A stretch of DNA of 64,000 nucleotides from Mantamonas sphyraenae (lineage: Eukaryota; CRuMs; Mantamonadidae): contig JAPMXV010000059.1 in assembly GCA_026936335.1 (NCBI GenBank), positions 268,105 to 332,104 on the forward strand, written 5' to 3'. Position 1 is the first letter of the stretch; every line of letters starts with the position of its first letter. The position numbers and the translations under genes are program-made. Under the pieces are notes generated by a model that saw only the letters and a program-made list of their open reading frames with translations, had not been told where the DNA came from and did not search any database. Below are positions 12,101 through 23,318 of this stretch, piece by piece.

Positions 12101-12671
12101 TCAGCTGGCTGCACGCCGTACGAGGAGCTGCGCTCCAACGTGTGCCCAATCTGGCCACTGCACCTCGCCTCCTGTGGCTTTTGGATACCAAGTTGGCATG
12201 GAGCTACACATGGCGTTCCGCAGACTACTACACGGTGCTGGATGCCTCCTTGGCCTGGCTGGATGCCGTCGAAACCACTGTGAGCAGCGACATGGAGTCC
12301 GGCGCCGCTGTGCACGCTGCTCTGAGCACATGGATTGCACACAATAGCAAGAATTTGTCGGTGTACGCCGCAAAGCCGCCTCCAGGAAACTGTCGCTGTT
12401 TCGCAAGCAATTGGCTGCACAGGGCTTCGCCTCATCAGTGGGAGACGGTATGGATACAGAAGCAGCAACCTCGAACGGCAGCAGCAGCAGCAGCGGTGGT
12501 AGCACCATTGCTGGTGGTGGTGGCGGCGGGAATGGACGGCGCGGGAGGACAGGAGGGAAAAGACGCATCAATCCGACGCGCAACACATTTATCCAACGCG
12601 AGGCAGAGTCGTACGGCAACGCAGAAGGGGGTGACACGTTTGTGGACCTCGAGGATTTTATCGCAGAGTGA
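9104..12671 (+). CDS. Unrecognised large helical protein (HEAT-like), with frame breaks
   Basis: Coding begins at ATG 9104 (MEIVERAVQVHQRVREAYGV), 59 bases from the divergent NTF2/IQ gene, and ends at TGA 12671, four bases from the UTP4 stop. About 1,190 residues of Leu/Ala/Trp-rich, apparently all-helical sequence with no motif I recognise. The C-terminus has a Gly-rich linker, a basic KRRINPTRNTFIQ stretch and an acidic GDTFVDLEDFIAE tail. The frame changes three times, near 9270, at 10147 and at 12375. Each change is repaired by one extra G, and the joined sequence keeps the same composition. Splicing is a poor explanation: the only GT-AG options there are 18-25 nt long. A nuclear or nucleolar HEAT scaffold is possible but unproven. 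Confidence 0.55.
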
Positions 12672-12675
12672 TGCG

Positions 12676-15633
12676 TCACACGCCAAAGCGCTTGCGGTAC
12701 ACGGGACTGGGCAGCGAGGCAAGCACACGCAGCCAAGGACGCTCGACCACCACCATTTCCTCGGCGTCCATGAAGGACAAGAACAGGATGGGTTTGTACA
12801 TGTCGAACAATTTGAAGTTGTCCTCATCCTGCTGCTGTCCCTGTTGCGTGTCGACGTCCATGGAGTCGTCATCGTTGTCGTCCTCGGCGTCATTGTCGAC
12901 GTCGTCGTCGTCGTCTCCCTTCTTGTTGCCTTGGCGTCCGCCGCGTCGACTGCGTCGGCTGTTGGACTTTTTGTTGGGCGAGCGGTATGCCGCAGACTCG
13001 TCTTTGGCGAGCCTGTCGCTGGCCTCGCCCAGGGTTTCCGAGTCGTCGTTCTTTGCCGAGGTTTTGGCTGCGGCCGTGCTGGATTTCTGTTCCTGCAAAA
13101 AGCGGTAGCGCAGGAAGGAGGAGGCGCCCGTGGACTTGCGGTACTTGAAGGACGAGCGCGAGATGGGCTTGTCTGTGTCGATGACAAAAAAGTACGCGTG
13201 GGAGTACAGAATCATGGTGGTGGGGTGTGCGGTGTCAAAAGCAATGCCGTACAACACCTCACGGCTGTTGACAAAGTGTTCGGGCAGTGTCTGCAGGCTC
13301 CAGTCGCTCAGTGTCTTGTCCTCGGCGTCAAAGAGGTAGAACTGGTTGCTTGCAGTGACAGTGACGAGCGAGCTGCTGTGTGGGTGGAAGCGCATGGCTG
13401 TGACGGCAGACTCTGTGCGAGCCAGCGTGGTGTGAAACTTCAGCGCGTCCAAATTGAACACATGCACCACATTGTGCGAGTCTGCAGACGCCAGCCACTG
13501 TCCGTCGTCACTGATGCACATGCGCAGCAGCGCAGGCGAACTATCCTTCAGCTGGGGTTGCCATTTGCTGCTGCCGCGTGTGAGGTCGTCTTCTTCCCGT
13601 TCTGTGTCTTCCCCGTTGTCCTGTGCGGTCGTGTCATCGTCGGCGTCGCTTCCACTGTCGTCTTCCTCATCACTGTCACTGTTGTCTTCCACCTGACGGC
13701 TGCTAATACGCTGCGTGCCTGTGTTTGTTGCGTGCTGAGTAAACTTGCGCACAAGCTTCACCGACACGGTCCAGTTGTCCTCCAGGGCGAGCTGTTCGTC
13801 CTCGTCCATGGCTTCGATGTCCTCCAGGTTGATTTCGGTGGCTTTGATACGATAGACGTTGACAGAGGCATCGGGCATGCCTGCAATGAGGCGCATGTTG
13901 TCCGAAGCAAAAAGCAGCGTGTGTGCGCCGTGCTGGGCCAGGCTGCGAGGAAGGGTCACCTTGATGAACCGAAACTCGGATTGTACAAAAAAGAAGAGTT
14001 TGGTGGTGAGGAGGTTGGAGACGGCAAGCCAGCGGCCGTCGTTGCTGATTGCGGCGCAGCGTGTGTTGAGATCACCCTTGAGCTTGATCTCGGCAAGGAT
14101 GTTTGGCGAGGAAGCGCTCAGGTCCCACAGCTGCAGCATGTTGTCGAATGTGGCCATCAGCCAGCGTTTGGAGGGGCACAGAGCCATGGGCGAGACGAGA
14201 GGGAACGGGCTGAATCGCAGCGGGGCTCGGTTCTTGGAGAAGGTCGAGAGGTCGAGAGCACACAGCTGACAGTCCATGCCTGCGCTGAGCACATACTCGT
14301 GCTTTCCTTCGCCGCGTGAGACAACCACCATGGCGTTGACGTCGTGCGAGTGCGGGCGGCGCGCGCTGTTGTACACCCAGCGACTGGGGCCTTCCGAGTC
14401 CGTGTCTGTGGTGGTGACCGCGGTGGAAGCGGAGGAAGAAGCAGACGAAGAGGATGAGGCAATGGTCGTGGCACGGCGGAAGAGGGCGACGTTGTTGTCT
14501 GCGCCAGACGAGAGGAGGATGTCACCGCGTGCGTTTGTGGCGAGCGTTGTGACGTCGTAGTTGTGCTCCTTGAACGAGTCGACGAGGGAGCCGTGTTTGG
14601 CGTCCCAGAACTGGGTGTTGCCGTTGCTGTCGCCGCTGGCAATGGTGTGTGCGTCGAGAAAGCGGACGGACCACACGACGGGCTTCTGGCGCGAGTGTTT
14701 GTCGACCTTAATGGTGAGCTTGCAGCGACCCGAGTTTGCATTCCACTTGCGCACAGTGCCATCTGCAGCGCCCGAGGCAATGAGGTGGCCCGTGTGGTCG
14801 AAGCAGACGCTGAGGATGCGCGAGCGAATGGGAGCACAACTGCGCTCGTACTCAAAGGCATCATCGGCGAGATTAAAGAGACGGATGGAGCCGTCTTCGC
14901 ATCCTGCAGCCAGTACGCCGTGTTTGGAGATGCTGAGGGACCAGACACCACCGCCGTAGGAGTCGCGTGTGGTCTGCAGTGGAAGGGAGGGAACAGGGAC
15001 ACACAGGCGAATGGATAAGGGCATGGCCATGTGCAAAGGTGCAAAGGGGACGTGTGAGTGCACGTGGACAGCGGGTGGATGGGCCAGGAGATGGGGGCGT
15101 GGATGTGTGGGAGGCGCCCGAGCGCATGCATGGGCGAAAGACAAAAACTCACGCGTGCTCTTAGGCTTCCCAGGTCCCACTCGACAATTTTTGCGTTGAG
15201 ACCACCGGAGAACAGGCGTTGGGTGCCCTCTTCTTTGTCGTGGTACCATGCAAGACTCTGCACAGAGATTTGCTTGCCGCCCGGAATGCGCTGTGCAAAG
15301 CGGATTTGGGTGTCAGCGGACTTTTCGCAAGGCGGCGAGGACAGACACAGAGGCACGGCTAGGCAGAGAGTGATTGCCATGTACGCGTGTGACGTGGGGA
15401 CGGCGGCGCAACAGGGGATTCGCATGCACTGGTGTGCCTGCATGGGTAGGGTGGGGTGGGGTGGCAAAACGTACGAGCATTGGGAACCAGTCGCGCTCCC
15501 AGCGCCAGACTTCGAGGTCGCCGTTTTCGCGAGCAAGAGCCAGCCAGCTGCTATCGTGGCTGGCGGCCATGCAAACGACCGAAGACGGGCTGTATTCCAC
15601 AAAGCGGCATCGGTGTACCTGTGTGGAGGACAT
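12676..15633 (-). CDS. UTP4: U3 snoRNP subunit UTP4 (cirhin)
   Basis: Three exons (15633-15475, 15290-15153, 14973-12676) joined in phase 0 give 864 residues. UTP4 is a double beta-propeller of the t-UTP/UtpA module in the nucleolus, needed for pre-rRNA transcription and 18S processing. Exon 1 gives MSSTQVHRCRFVEYSPSSV, the family N-terminus. WD-like blades follow (LAAGCEDGSIRLFN, IASGAADGTVRKWN, IASGDSNGNTQFWD, YVLSAGMDCQLCAL). The second propeller has an acidic loop near residues 540-590, and another acidic/basic insertion precedes the conserved C-terminus, MVVVERPWLRVLASLPSP then VYRKRFGV. Donors are GTACGT and GTGAGT. Convergent with the helical gene, divergent (59 bases) from the GRAM/UFD1 gene. 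Confidence 0.92.
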
Positions 15634-15692
15634 GGTGGAAGGATTGCGTGGTCGGGCCGACGCACACGCGCCGGGGACCCCAACACGACGGC

Positions 15693-17919
15693 ATGAGTGC
15701 ATCGCAAGACAACCACACATTGGATACGGAAGACTCGACGGTGGGCTTGGAAAGTGAGAGCACAGTGGAGCTGGTGGACACGCTGGGAGGTCTGCAGGCG
15801 TCGGCTGGCCGGTCGAGCGTCGCGAACAAAGAGGTGACGGATGCGTTTGGGCAGCAGGCATTGTTGTCGGATATCATTCTGGACTTTCATTGTTCGGTGT
15901 TTCTGCAGATTCACAGACCCGGACGGCTGCTGGTGAACCGGTCCCACGCGTTCTTCATCCCCACCATGGGCACGGCTGGGGTGAGTTTGTGCGGGTGGGC
16001 GAGTGGGTGCATATGGGCTGGTTGTGGCGTAGTGTGGTTGGTGGGGACACGCAGACGGAGTGGGGAGAAAGAGGGGCCAAGGGTGAAGACGATGAAGGGC
16101 TGACGCGAATTGACGGAAACAAACTCGGCGGCAATGCAGCGTGCTGTGGTGTCTGTGCGACGCATTACAAGCATTGACGTGACAGAAACGCCCGTGGGAT
16201 CATTGTTGGGCATCACTACAGACCGTGAAGAAGTCTACTTGTCGCATTTGTCGCACCCGCACATTGTGCGCAAGCTTTTGCTTCGCCTTTGCGCAAACGC
16301 AAACGCGCTGGAGCACGCGCCTACGATCAGCACGGAGGAGGAACGGGAGGAGGCGGGAGGCAAGGAGGAGTCCCAGGCGCAGAGTGCGGTTGGAACGGCC
16401 AAGCACACAAGCAACGTGGTCCTTGTGGATTTTAACGAAGAGGAGCAGAGGGCGCTGGACCGCAAACTTGGCGGAACGGATTGGGAGCTGGTGGACGGGG
16501 GGGACAGTCATGGGAAGCAGAGCAAGGACGAATCGCCTGCACATGTGGGAGGGACGTCGTTTGGGTTGCACATGAACATGCTGGACCCAAAGGGCAAGTT
16601 CGGGCAGTTTGTGAGGTCGCTGACAGCTCGCACAGCAGTGGAGGACAAGGGTCGAGTGAAGGGGACGGCGAATCGATGGAGGAGAAACTGGAAAGCATGA
16701 ACTCGGAGGCAGATCGCAAGCTGGCTCGGCAACTGCAGGAGGAGATGGACAGGGAGTTTGCGGAGCGGCTGAACGACAACCGACCGGTGGAACGAGAGCG
16801 CAAGCACGGCTTTGGCTGGTTCGGCCACCACAGCAGTGAACATGGCCATGGCAGTAAGAAAGGCCACGGCAGTGGGTTTGTGGACTCGTACATGGTGGAA
16901 GGGGGTGGGTACCGGTTGGGCGGGTACGGAGCGCACGAACCGAGCGAAAGGGAGCGAGAGATGGCACGGCGTATCTACAACGATCGCAACGACCAGTACG
17001 CAGTGGATTTGTTTGCATACTCGTCGGCTGTGAATGGACGCTCCAACCTGGAGCTGAGCGGGCGGATCGAGCTGCCGAGCAGCTGCTTGCAAGCGATTGC
17101 CAACAAGGAGTTGACCTACCCGCTTTGCTTTCGCATCAGCTCAGACAAGGTGGAAGATCTGAGCGTGCATGCGGCAGTGCTGGACTTTACGGGTGAGGAT
17201 GCTTCCTCGCTGTCGATGCCCATGTGGATGATGGACAAGCTGGGCATCGGCGAGGGAGACTCGGTGACTCTGGTGGCCACAACTCTGCCCAAGGGTGAGT
17301 TTGTGCAGCTGCAACCGATCCAAGCGGCATGGGTGGACATCCCCTTTGACCAGCGCGGGTACCTGCTGGAGTACCAGCTGGTCAACTACCAGTACCTGAC
17401 GGAAGGGGACGAGATCCAGGTGAAACACGAAGGCAGGGTGTACGACCTGGCAGTGGTGATGACGCGTCCGGGGCCGGCCATCGACATCATCGACGCCAAC
17501 CTCACCACAGATGTGATTGAGCCACGGGAGGAAATCAAGTATGACCCGCAGGTGGAGAAGGACACGCCGACGCAGGGCTCTGTGGCGGCCGGGGAGTATG
17601 CATGGTACGTGTACCATGCCAAGACACCCAACTTTACGATTTCAGTGAGCGCAAGCAAGGGAGACCCCGACGTGTACGTTTCCGATTCGATCAAACACCC
17701 GACGCGCAGCCACTACACCGCGTACGACGCCACGTCGGGAGACACGAGCGTGACTGTGCGCGAGAGCTCCGAGGCATTCTGTGCGTCGGTAGGCCTGTTT
17801 CACATCGGTGTGACCAGTTTGAAGGAAGATTGTGAGTTTACGCTTGTGGTCGAGGACGCGCCGTCGTTGGAAACTCTGGACGGTGACAATGGCAACATGA
17901 TGAACAACAGTGGTGGAGG

Positions 17920-17954
<35 letters not shown>

Positions 17955-18658
17955 GTATGGGCGGTCTGAATGCAGATGGAGAGGAGTGCGAGTTTTGTGG
18001 GCGAGTGATTCCGTCGCGTGTGATGATGCAGCATCAGATCCACTGCCAGCAGAGGTCGTGGCGCTGTCCAGACTGTGGAGAGGTGATGCTGAAGACGGAG
18101 ATGGAGAAGCATGTGGAGATTCAGCACCAGGACGTGACGTGCGATTGCGGCGAGAGCATGCCGCAGGAAGCACTTCACGAGCATCGCGAAAAGGATTGTG
18201 TGTTGCGCACGGTGCCGTGCACGTACTGTCCTCTGAAGATGGCCAAACTGCACCTGAATGCTCACGAGGAAGAGTGCGGAAACCGCAGTGTGCGCTGCAA
18301 CCGATGTTTCCAGAATGTGACACGCAACATGTTTGCAAACCATCTGGCTGGCGTGCACGAGATCAATCCGTGCTACATCGACGTGAGCGCAGAGATCAAA
18401 GACTCACTGGCAGACAAGGAGCCGTCAGATCTTGGCGGGATTCGCAACACCGGCGGAAACCGCGGGGGCGGCAGCAGCCATGCGTCTGTGGATGCATGGG
18501 GCGGTGGTTTGGATGAGGGATTCGGTGGTGGTGGGCTGGGGCACGCATCGACGGAGCAATTTCCCTGTCCCAAGTGCGGGTCAAAGTGGAATACGTTTGA
18601 GGACCTGCAATTCCACCTGCTGACGACATGCTACACGGAAGGCGACGACTATGTGTGA
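15693..18658 (+). CDS. GRAM - UFD1 - PPC-like - TRAF-type zinc finger protein
   Basis: Exon 1 (15693-15980) and the start of exon 2 (acceptor at 16139) build a GRAM-like lipid-binding domain: LDFHCSVFLQIHRPGRLLVN with VVSVRRITSIDV and a DREEVYLSHLSHP strand. The frame breaks near 16663 (one G short at GTGAAGGGGACG). The downstream frame encodes a helix with DRKLARQLQEEMDREF, a UFD1 fold (FRISSDKVEDL, GEFVQLQPIQAAWVDIPFDQ, EGDEIQVKHEGRVY), a beta domain with DPDVYVSD resembling PPC domains, poly-Ser, and several C2H2/TRAF-type fingers (CEFCGRVIPSRVMMQHQIHC, CPDCGEVMLKTEMEKHVEIQH, and a last one at the C-terminus). UFD1 plus such fingers is known from plant PRLI-interacting factor K; a ubiquitin/p97-linked role is inferred. 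If the break is real, a GRAM protein ends at 16700 and a UFD1 protein starts at ATG 16677. Confidence 0.7.
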
Positions 18659-18715
18659 AGTGAGTGCAGGAAAGATGAGAGTGAACACCACATGATCTGT
18701 CTGTCTATTGTTGAT

Positions 18716-19581
18716 TTACGCGGCTTGCTGCTGGGCGGCCTGGAACTCGGCAATGCGGGCCTCAATCTCCGGGCGGAAGTGGCGGATGAGGCCTTGGACG
18801 GGCCAAGCGGCAGCGTCGCCAAGAGCGCAGATTGTGTGGCCCTCAATCTGCTTGGTGAGCTCGTAGATCATGTCGATCTCCTCTGGGTCTGCGTCTCCCT
18901 TGACGAAGCGGTCCATGACGGCCGAGAGCCAGGGACTACCCTCGCGGCAGGGTGTGCACTGACCACACGACTCGTGCTTGTAGAACTTGGAAAGGCGGGC
19001 AATGGCGGCAATCATGTCGACGGACTTGTCCATGACAATGACGGCAGCCGTGCCGAGACCACTCTTGACGCGCACGAGATCGTCAAAATCCATGAGGACG
19101 TCGTCGCAAATGTCCTTGGGAATGACGGGCACGGAAGAGCCGCCAGGAATGATGCCCTGGAGGTTGTCCCAGCCACCTCGGACGCCTCCGCAGTGCTTCT
19201 CGATGAGCTCGCGCAGAGGGATGCTCATCTCTTCCTCGACGGTGGTCGGGGTATTCACATGTCCGGAGATGCAGAACAGCTTGGTGCCGCTGTTGTTGTC
19301 GCGACCCAGGCTATTGAACCAGTCGCCGCCGCGTCGGCAGATGGTAGGCGCCACAGCCACAGTCTCCACGTTGGTGACCGTGGTCGGGCAGCCCCACAGA
19401 CCGATGTTGGCCGGGAAGGGCGGCTTGGAGCGCGGCTTGCCAGGCTTGCCTTCCAGGCTCTCGATGAGCGACGTCTCTTCGCCGCAGATGTACGCGCCAG
19501 CGCCCTTGTGCACATAGACATCCATAGCCCAGCCAGAGCCACAGGCATCAGGGCCCAGGAGGCCGGCTGTATGTGTGTGTT

Positions 19582-19615
<34 letters not shown>

Positions 19616-20712
19616 GGTGTGAGCAACGCGCACAAAGCAAAGGGAGCGAGGGCGTTGGGCCCAGAGGGGAAATGCGAACGGCGCCATGTCGGGAGCGGTT
19701 TGCAGGGCGCAGGGAGGCCAAGGACAGAGGCATGGGAGTGTGCAGACACGTGTGCGGGGAAGTAACATACCCTCGTAGGCCTCATCGATGGCCTTTTGCA
19801 GATTGGAGGCCTCGTTGTAGAACTCGCCGCGGATGTAAATGTAGGCTGGTGGAGGCGAGTGGCCGAGTGAGTGTTTTGGCACACGCGAGGGCCGAAAGCG
19901 CGGGGCGGGCAAGGGGCAAGGTGGATGAGGAGAGGATGGGAAGCACGAGTGGCTTACCTGCATGTGCACCCATGGCACGGGCTGTGATGAGGCATCCTTC
20001 AACGAGCTTGTGCGGGTCGTTGCGCATGATTTCGCGGTCTTTGCAGGTTCCCGGTTCGCCCTCGTCGGCGTTGACCACGAGGTAGTGCGGGCTGTGCAGA
20101 GCAAGAGGGAGGGAGAGTGAATTGGTAAAGGGGGTGTGTGTGAGTGGCTGGTGAATTGGGGGAGCACGCAGCTGCACAAGGTTGACTTACCGGCCGTCGT
20201 TGACCTTGGGCATGAACGACCACTTGAGGCCCGACGGAAAGCCGGCGCCGCCGCGTCCGCGCAGGCCGCTCTTCTTGACCTCGTCAATGATCCAGTCACG
20301 TCCATTCCAAAGGATTTCCTTGGTTTTGTACCAGTCGCCCTGAGGGTGTGTGGGGGGGTGCGTGTGTGCAGCGTGTGCGTGGCAAAACGCAGCGCGAAAG
20401 CGGAGGTCAGTGGAAAACGTCCAATCGGCGTCGGCGCTTTCCGCAGCAGATGCGGACCGCCGCAGGGCATGGCAGCTTGCATGGACAATCCACACGTCTC
20501 GCTGGCCAATGTACACGCTTGCGCTTGCAACCTACTCGCTTCAGGGCACCCTTGAGGCCAAAGTCGTCCTGGCCGTACAGGTTGGTGAAGATGCGATCCT
20601 CGTCCGACAGGTTGCCATAGGCTCGCGTCGACATGCTCGCGCTTCCTGCCTCCACCGTGTTGATCAGCTGTGCGCCCACAGCTCGGCTCTTGCGGATACT
20701 ACGAGAGAACAT
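18716..20712 (-). CDS. NDUFV1: NADH dehydrogenase (complex I) flavoprotein 1, 51 kDa
   Basis: Five exons (20712-20536, 20339-20191, 20091-19958, 19845-19771, 19566-18716) join in consistent phases to 461 residues. This mitochondrial matrix-arm subunit binds NADH, FMN and iron-sulfur cluster N3 and starts electron transfer in complex I. Seen: a basic presequence [16 protein letters not shown], then [20 protein letters not shown], the Gly-rich [20 protein letters not shown] nucleotide site, [40 protein letters not shown] and the cluster ligands [10 protein letters not shown] near residue 380. Near-family length, all key Cys present. Its presence argues for aerobic mitochondria. Intron 4 (19770-19567) holds TG and GA dinucleotide runs. 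Start chosen at the presequence Met; an upstream ATG at 20757 overlaps the neighbouring stop and is less likely. Confidence 0.95.
19569..19617. repeat. TG and GA dinucleotide runs in NDUFV1 intron 4
   Basis: A TG-rich stretch runs directly into GAGAGAGAGAGAGAG next to the acceptor side of the intron. On the gene strand it makes a CT/CA-rich tract before the 3' splice site and may serve as its polypyrimidine tract. Confidence 0.8.
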
Positions 20713-20753
20713 GGGAAAATTGGGTTGTGTGGAGTTGCGAGCAACTCTTCTGT

Positions 20754-21469
20754 TCATTCCGTGTGTGTCACCACCTTGTGTGCCTCCCCACCGCCGCCAT
20801 CGCCGTCCACGGCCTCCTTCTTCTTGCTTTCCTCCTCCTCTTGCTCCTCCTCCTCCTCCTCCTCCTCGCCATCTGCCTCCAGCCACTTGCCAAACTCCTC
20901 GATGCGCTTCTGCTCCTCGGCCTCACGCACGCTGTCGTCGACTGCCACCTTGAAGGTGGTGTACCCGTCCCACAGATCGGCTGCGAGGCGACGTCCGTCA
21001 AAGAAGCGTCCATCCATGACCTTCATGCACGCTTCGGCTGCCGATTCCTCTTCAAACAACACGTTGACCACTCCTTCGGGGTTGTTTTCATACACCCACA
21101 TCTGCTCCACGCGTCCAAACTTGCTGCACTCGCTCACCACCTCTGCTTCCAGTTGCTGCTTGAACCCCAGCTGGCGCATCTCCTCCACCTTGAAAATGTA
21201 CTTGATCACAAGAGTGCGCCTCCTCCTGTGCGACTTGTCCTCGCGTTCGTCGCTCCCTGTCCAATCCAAGGCTCTGTGTAGATGGAAGTCGTATGTGCAT
21301 GCAGGTGTCAACAGGCCGTAGTCCGCTGTAAGCATCGGTACAACCCAAAACTGCCACCAGACCCAAACTTACTTCTTTTCCTCTTTGCTCGGCTTGGCAC
21401 CGATGCGCTTTCGCTTGGGTTTTGCTTTGTTTGCGGATGCAGTGTGCGTCTGTGCTTGACTGCCATCCC

Positions 21470-21500
<31 letters not shown>

Positions 21501-21992
21501 AGTGTTGTTGGCGTCGTTGTCGGCTTCGACATCCGCATCAAACGTTGCCTGCTGGACGCGCACGACGTGCCCAGGACGGATTTCACTTTCATCGAGCAAG
21601 GTGAGAGCCAATTCCACAGAGGCCGGGTTGAGATAGTGGACCAGCGCATCTCCTTTGGGCAGCCCTGTGCTCTTGTCCAGGTACAGCTTGATCTTCGGCT
21701 TGCCTTCGTTGCTCAACTTGAGCTTGCCCATCTTTTCAAAAAAGTACACCAGCTCTGTTTGACGCACATCTTGGGGCAGGCCTGTGACGTACACGTGCGA
21801 CTCCAAGACCACACGCTGCTTCTTGGTCGCCGTCGCAGTTTCCGTTTCGTCCTGCGCCTCCGTGTCCGTACCCAGAGCTTCCTCTCGCTCGCGCTTCCGT
21901 GTGCCGCCGCTACTACTGTCGTCACTACTGCTGCTCATCACTGTCTCGCCTTCAGTGCTGGCTATGGGGTGGCTGAGTTTGCGCAGGCTCAT
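20754..21992 (-). CDS. HTATSF1: HTATSF1/Cus2-family U2 snRNP assembly factor
   Basis: Exons 21992-21373 and 21273-20754 (GTAAGT donor, ACACAG acceptor, 99-nt intron) give 379 residues. Members have two RRM-type domains, bind SF3B1 and assist U2 snRNP remodelling. RRM1 is VLESHVYVTGLPQDVRQTEL with GKPKIKLYLDKSTGLPKGDA. The second, UHM-like domain has RTLVIKYIFKVEEM, VVSECSKFGRVEQMWVYENN, PEGVVNVLFEEESAAEACMK and MDGRFFDGRRLAADLWDG, close to the family form. An AGC-encoded poly-Ser run sits between the RRMs and a Glu-rich/Lys tail ends the protein, as in HTATSF1. The stop is 41 bases from the NDUFV1 start chosen here, in tandem. Confidence 0.9.
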
Positions 21993-22049
21993 TGTCTATT
22001 CCATGTTTTCTGCATCCATCCATCCGCAACTGTCCACACATTGCTCCCG

Positions 22050-23241
22050 TCAGGCCACGATCTCCTGGCCAGACTCGGCAAACTCGGCAGTCTCCTCCTC
22101 CTGCGCATCGTCGGTGGCAAAGAGGATGTTTTCAATCTCGGCGACAACGGCGTTGTTGGAGCCGCTGACAGACTCGCAGAGGATCTCCACCTCGCGAAGC
22201 TTGTTGTAGTAAAAGTCGCGCTCACGCTCGAGCATATCGACAGTGAGCTTGAGCTCGGTGATCTCCTTGGTCATCTCCTGCAACTTGGCACTTGCTTCCT
22301 GCTTCTGGTTCTCCTTCTGCAGTTGCTGGCGCTGACGGGTGGACAGAGCCTTGCTGCCCTTGGCCGAGCGTGTGCTCGTGTTGGTGGTGCTGCTGGTGCT
22401 GCTGGTGTCCACCGTGCCGCTGCTCACGTTGCTCGTCTTGACGCTGCGCGTGCTCGTGTTGCTGTTGGCCGTGCGTGTGCTGTTGCTGCTGTTGCCACTC
22501 TTCTTGCTGGTGGTACCGCTGCTCTTGGCCCCAGCGCCCTTCCTGCGTCCCACTGCGTCGTACTCGCCGCCCGGGTACGTGCGATCAAAGTAGGCCTTCA
22601 TCCACTGCAGAAACTCAAGGTTGTCCTGGTACTTGCCCTTGATAAGCTTGTCCACCTCGATGTGCTTGTCGATGTGCAGCTTGTTGAAGGCCGTCTGTGG
22701 GTGGAGTGAGTCGAGCGTCGTGTCAGGAAACCGTCGTTTTGAGTGTGCGCGCCTTTTCCTTCGCGGTTCAGTAACGGACCTGCAAAACCTTGTAGTTCTT
22801 GACGTATTCGTAGTCAAACTTGGCATCAAAGTTCACCTTGCGCAGGGGAACCTTGCCCGGGTAGATGGCATCGATGATCTGGCAGAATGCCGCTCCTGTG
22901 TACACGTGTCAGCCAAGGCCGCCTGACACAAGCGTTTTTGCGCGCCCAAAAAATCCACTCGCCGCTGCTCACGTCGAGCCGGTGGCACAGAACACGATGC
23001 ACACACACACATACGCACACACGCACACACAGTGACAAGACCCCAACGTACCAGAGCACACTTGCTCCACCTTTGTGTAGTTGATCTTGAGCAGATCGTT
23101 GAGCCATTCGAGAAGCTCGCCGCGCGACACGAAGAACGCGCCCTCCATCATGCCAATGTTCGACTGTGCGCATCAGACCACGCAGCGTGTGTTAGCAACG
23201 TTGGAACAAGACAGGCTGGCGGAAAACGGGATGCACACCAT
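22050..23241 (-). CDS. MAPRE1: EB1 microtubule plus-end-tracking protein
   Basis: EB proteins bind growing microtubule ends through an N-terminal CH domain and recruit partners through a C-terminal EBH coiled coil. Exons 23163-23052, 22895-22780 and 22694-22050 encode [40 protein letters not shown], the [13 protein letters not shown] core and [21 protein letters not shown] Ser/Thr/Lys-rich linker leads to the EBH helix [20 protein letters not shown] and an acidic [14 protein letters not shown] tail. I place the start at ATG 23241-23239, an exon of just the start codon, spliced through a GTGTGC...CACAG intron (23238-23164) with a good GCTAAC branch site. That gives MSNIGMMEG, as in plant and protist EB1. 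The fallback start is the Met at 23151. Total about 291 residues; the gene symbol marks the family only. Confidence 0.9.
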
Positions 23242-23298
23242 TGTGAATCTATGTTGTTTTTGGGTTTGCTTGTCACGCGCGCGTCACTCCCATCTTAA

Positions 23299-23318
23299 TA
23301 CAGTATTACTGTAATACA
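23299..23318. other. Palindromic AT-rich element at the sortilin 3' end
   Basis: Directly after the sortilin stop lies an AT-rich island containing GTATTAC-T-GTAATAC (23303-23317) and an overlapping AATAC-A-GTATT. In the sense of the gene it reads ...ACTGTATTAAG. A similar CACTGTATTAA palindrome follows the receptor gene stop at 59918-59932. It could be a 3'-end processing signal; nothing here proves it. Confidence 0.4.

Noticed and set aside
12363-12385. A 23-nt intron explaining the frame change in the helical gene
   Set aside because: All secure introns here are at least 75 nt. A single missing G gives a smoother protein (AAKAASRKLSLF).
20755-20757. Upstream NDUFV1 start overlapping the HTATSF1 stop as ATGA
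   Set aside because: The added residues are not presequence-like, whereas the Met at 20712 begins a typical mitochondrial targeting peptide.
22980-23036. CA/TG-rich stretch as a possible functional repeat
   Set aside because: It lies inside EB1 intron 2 and looks like an ordinary microsatellite.
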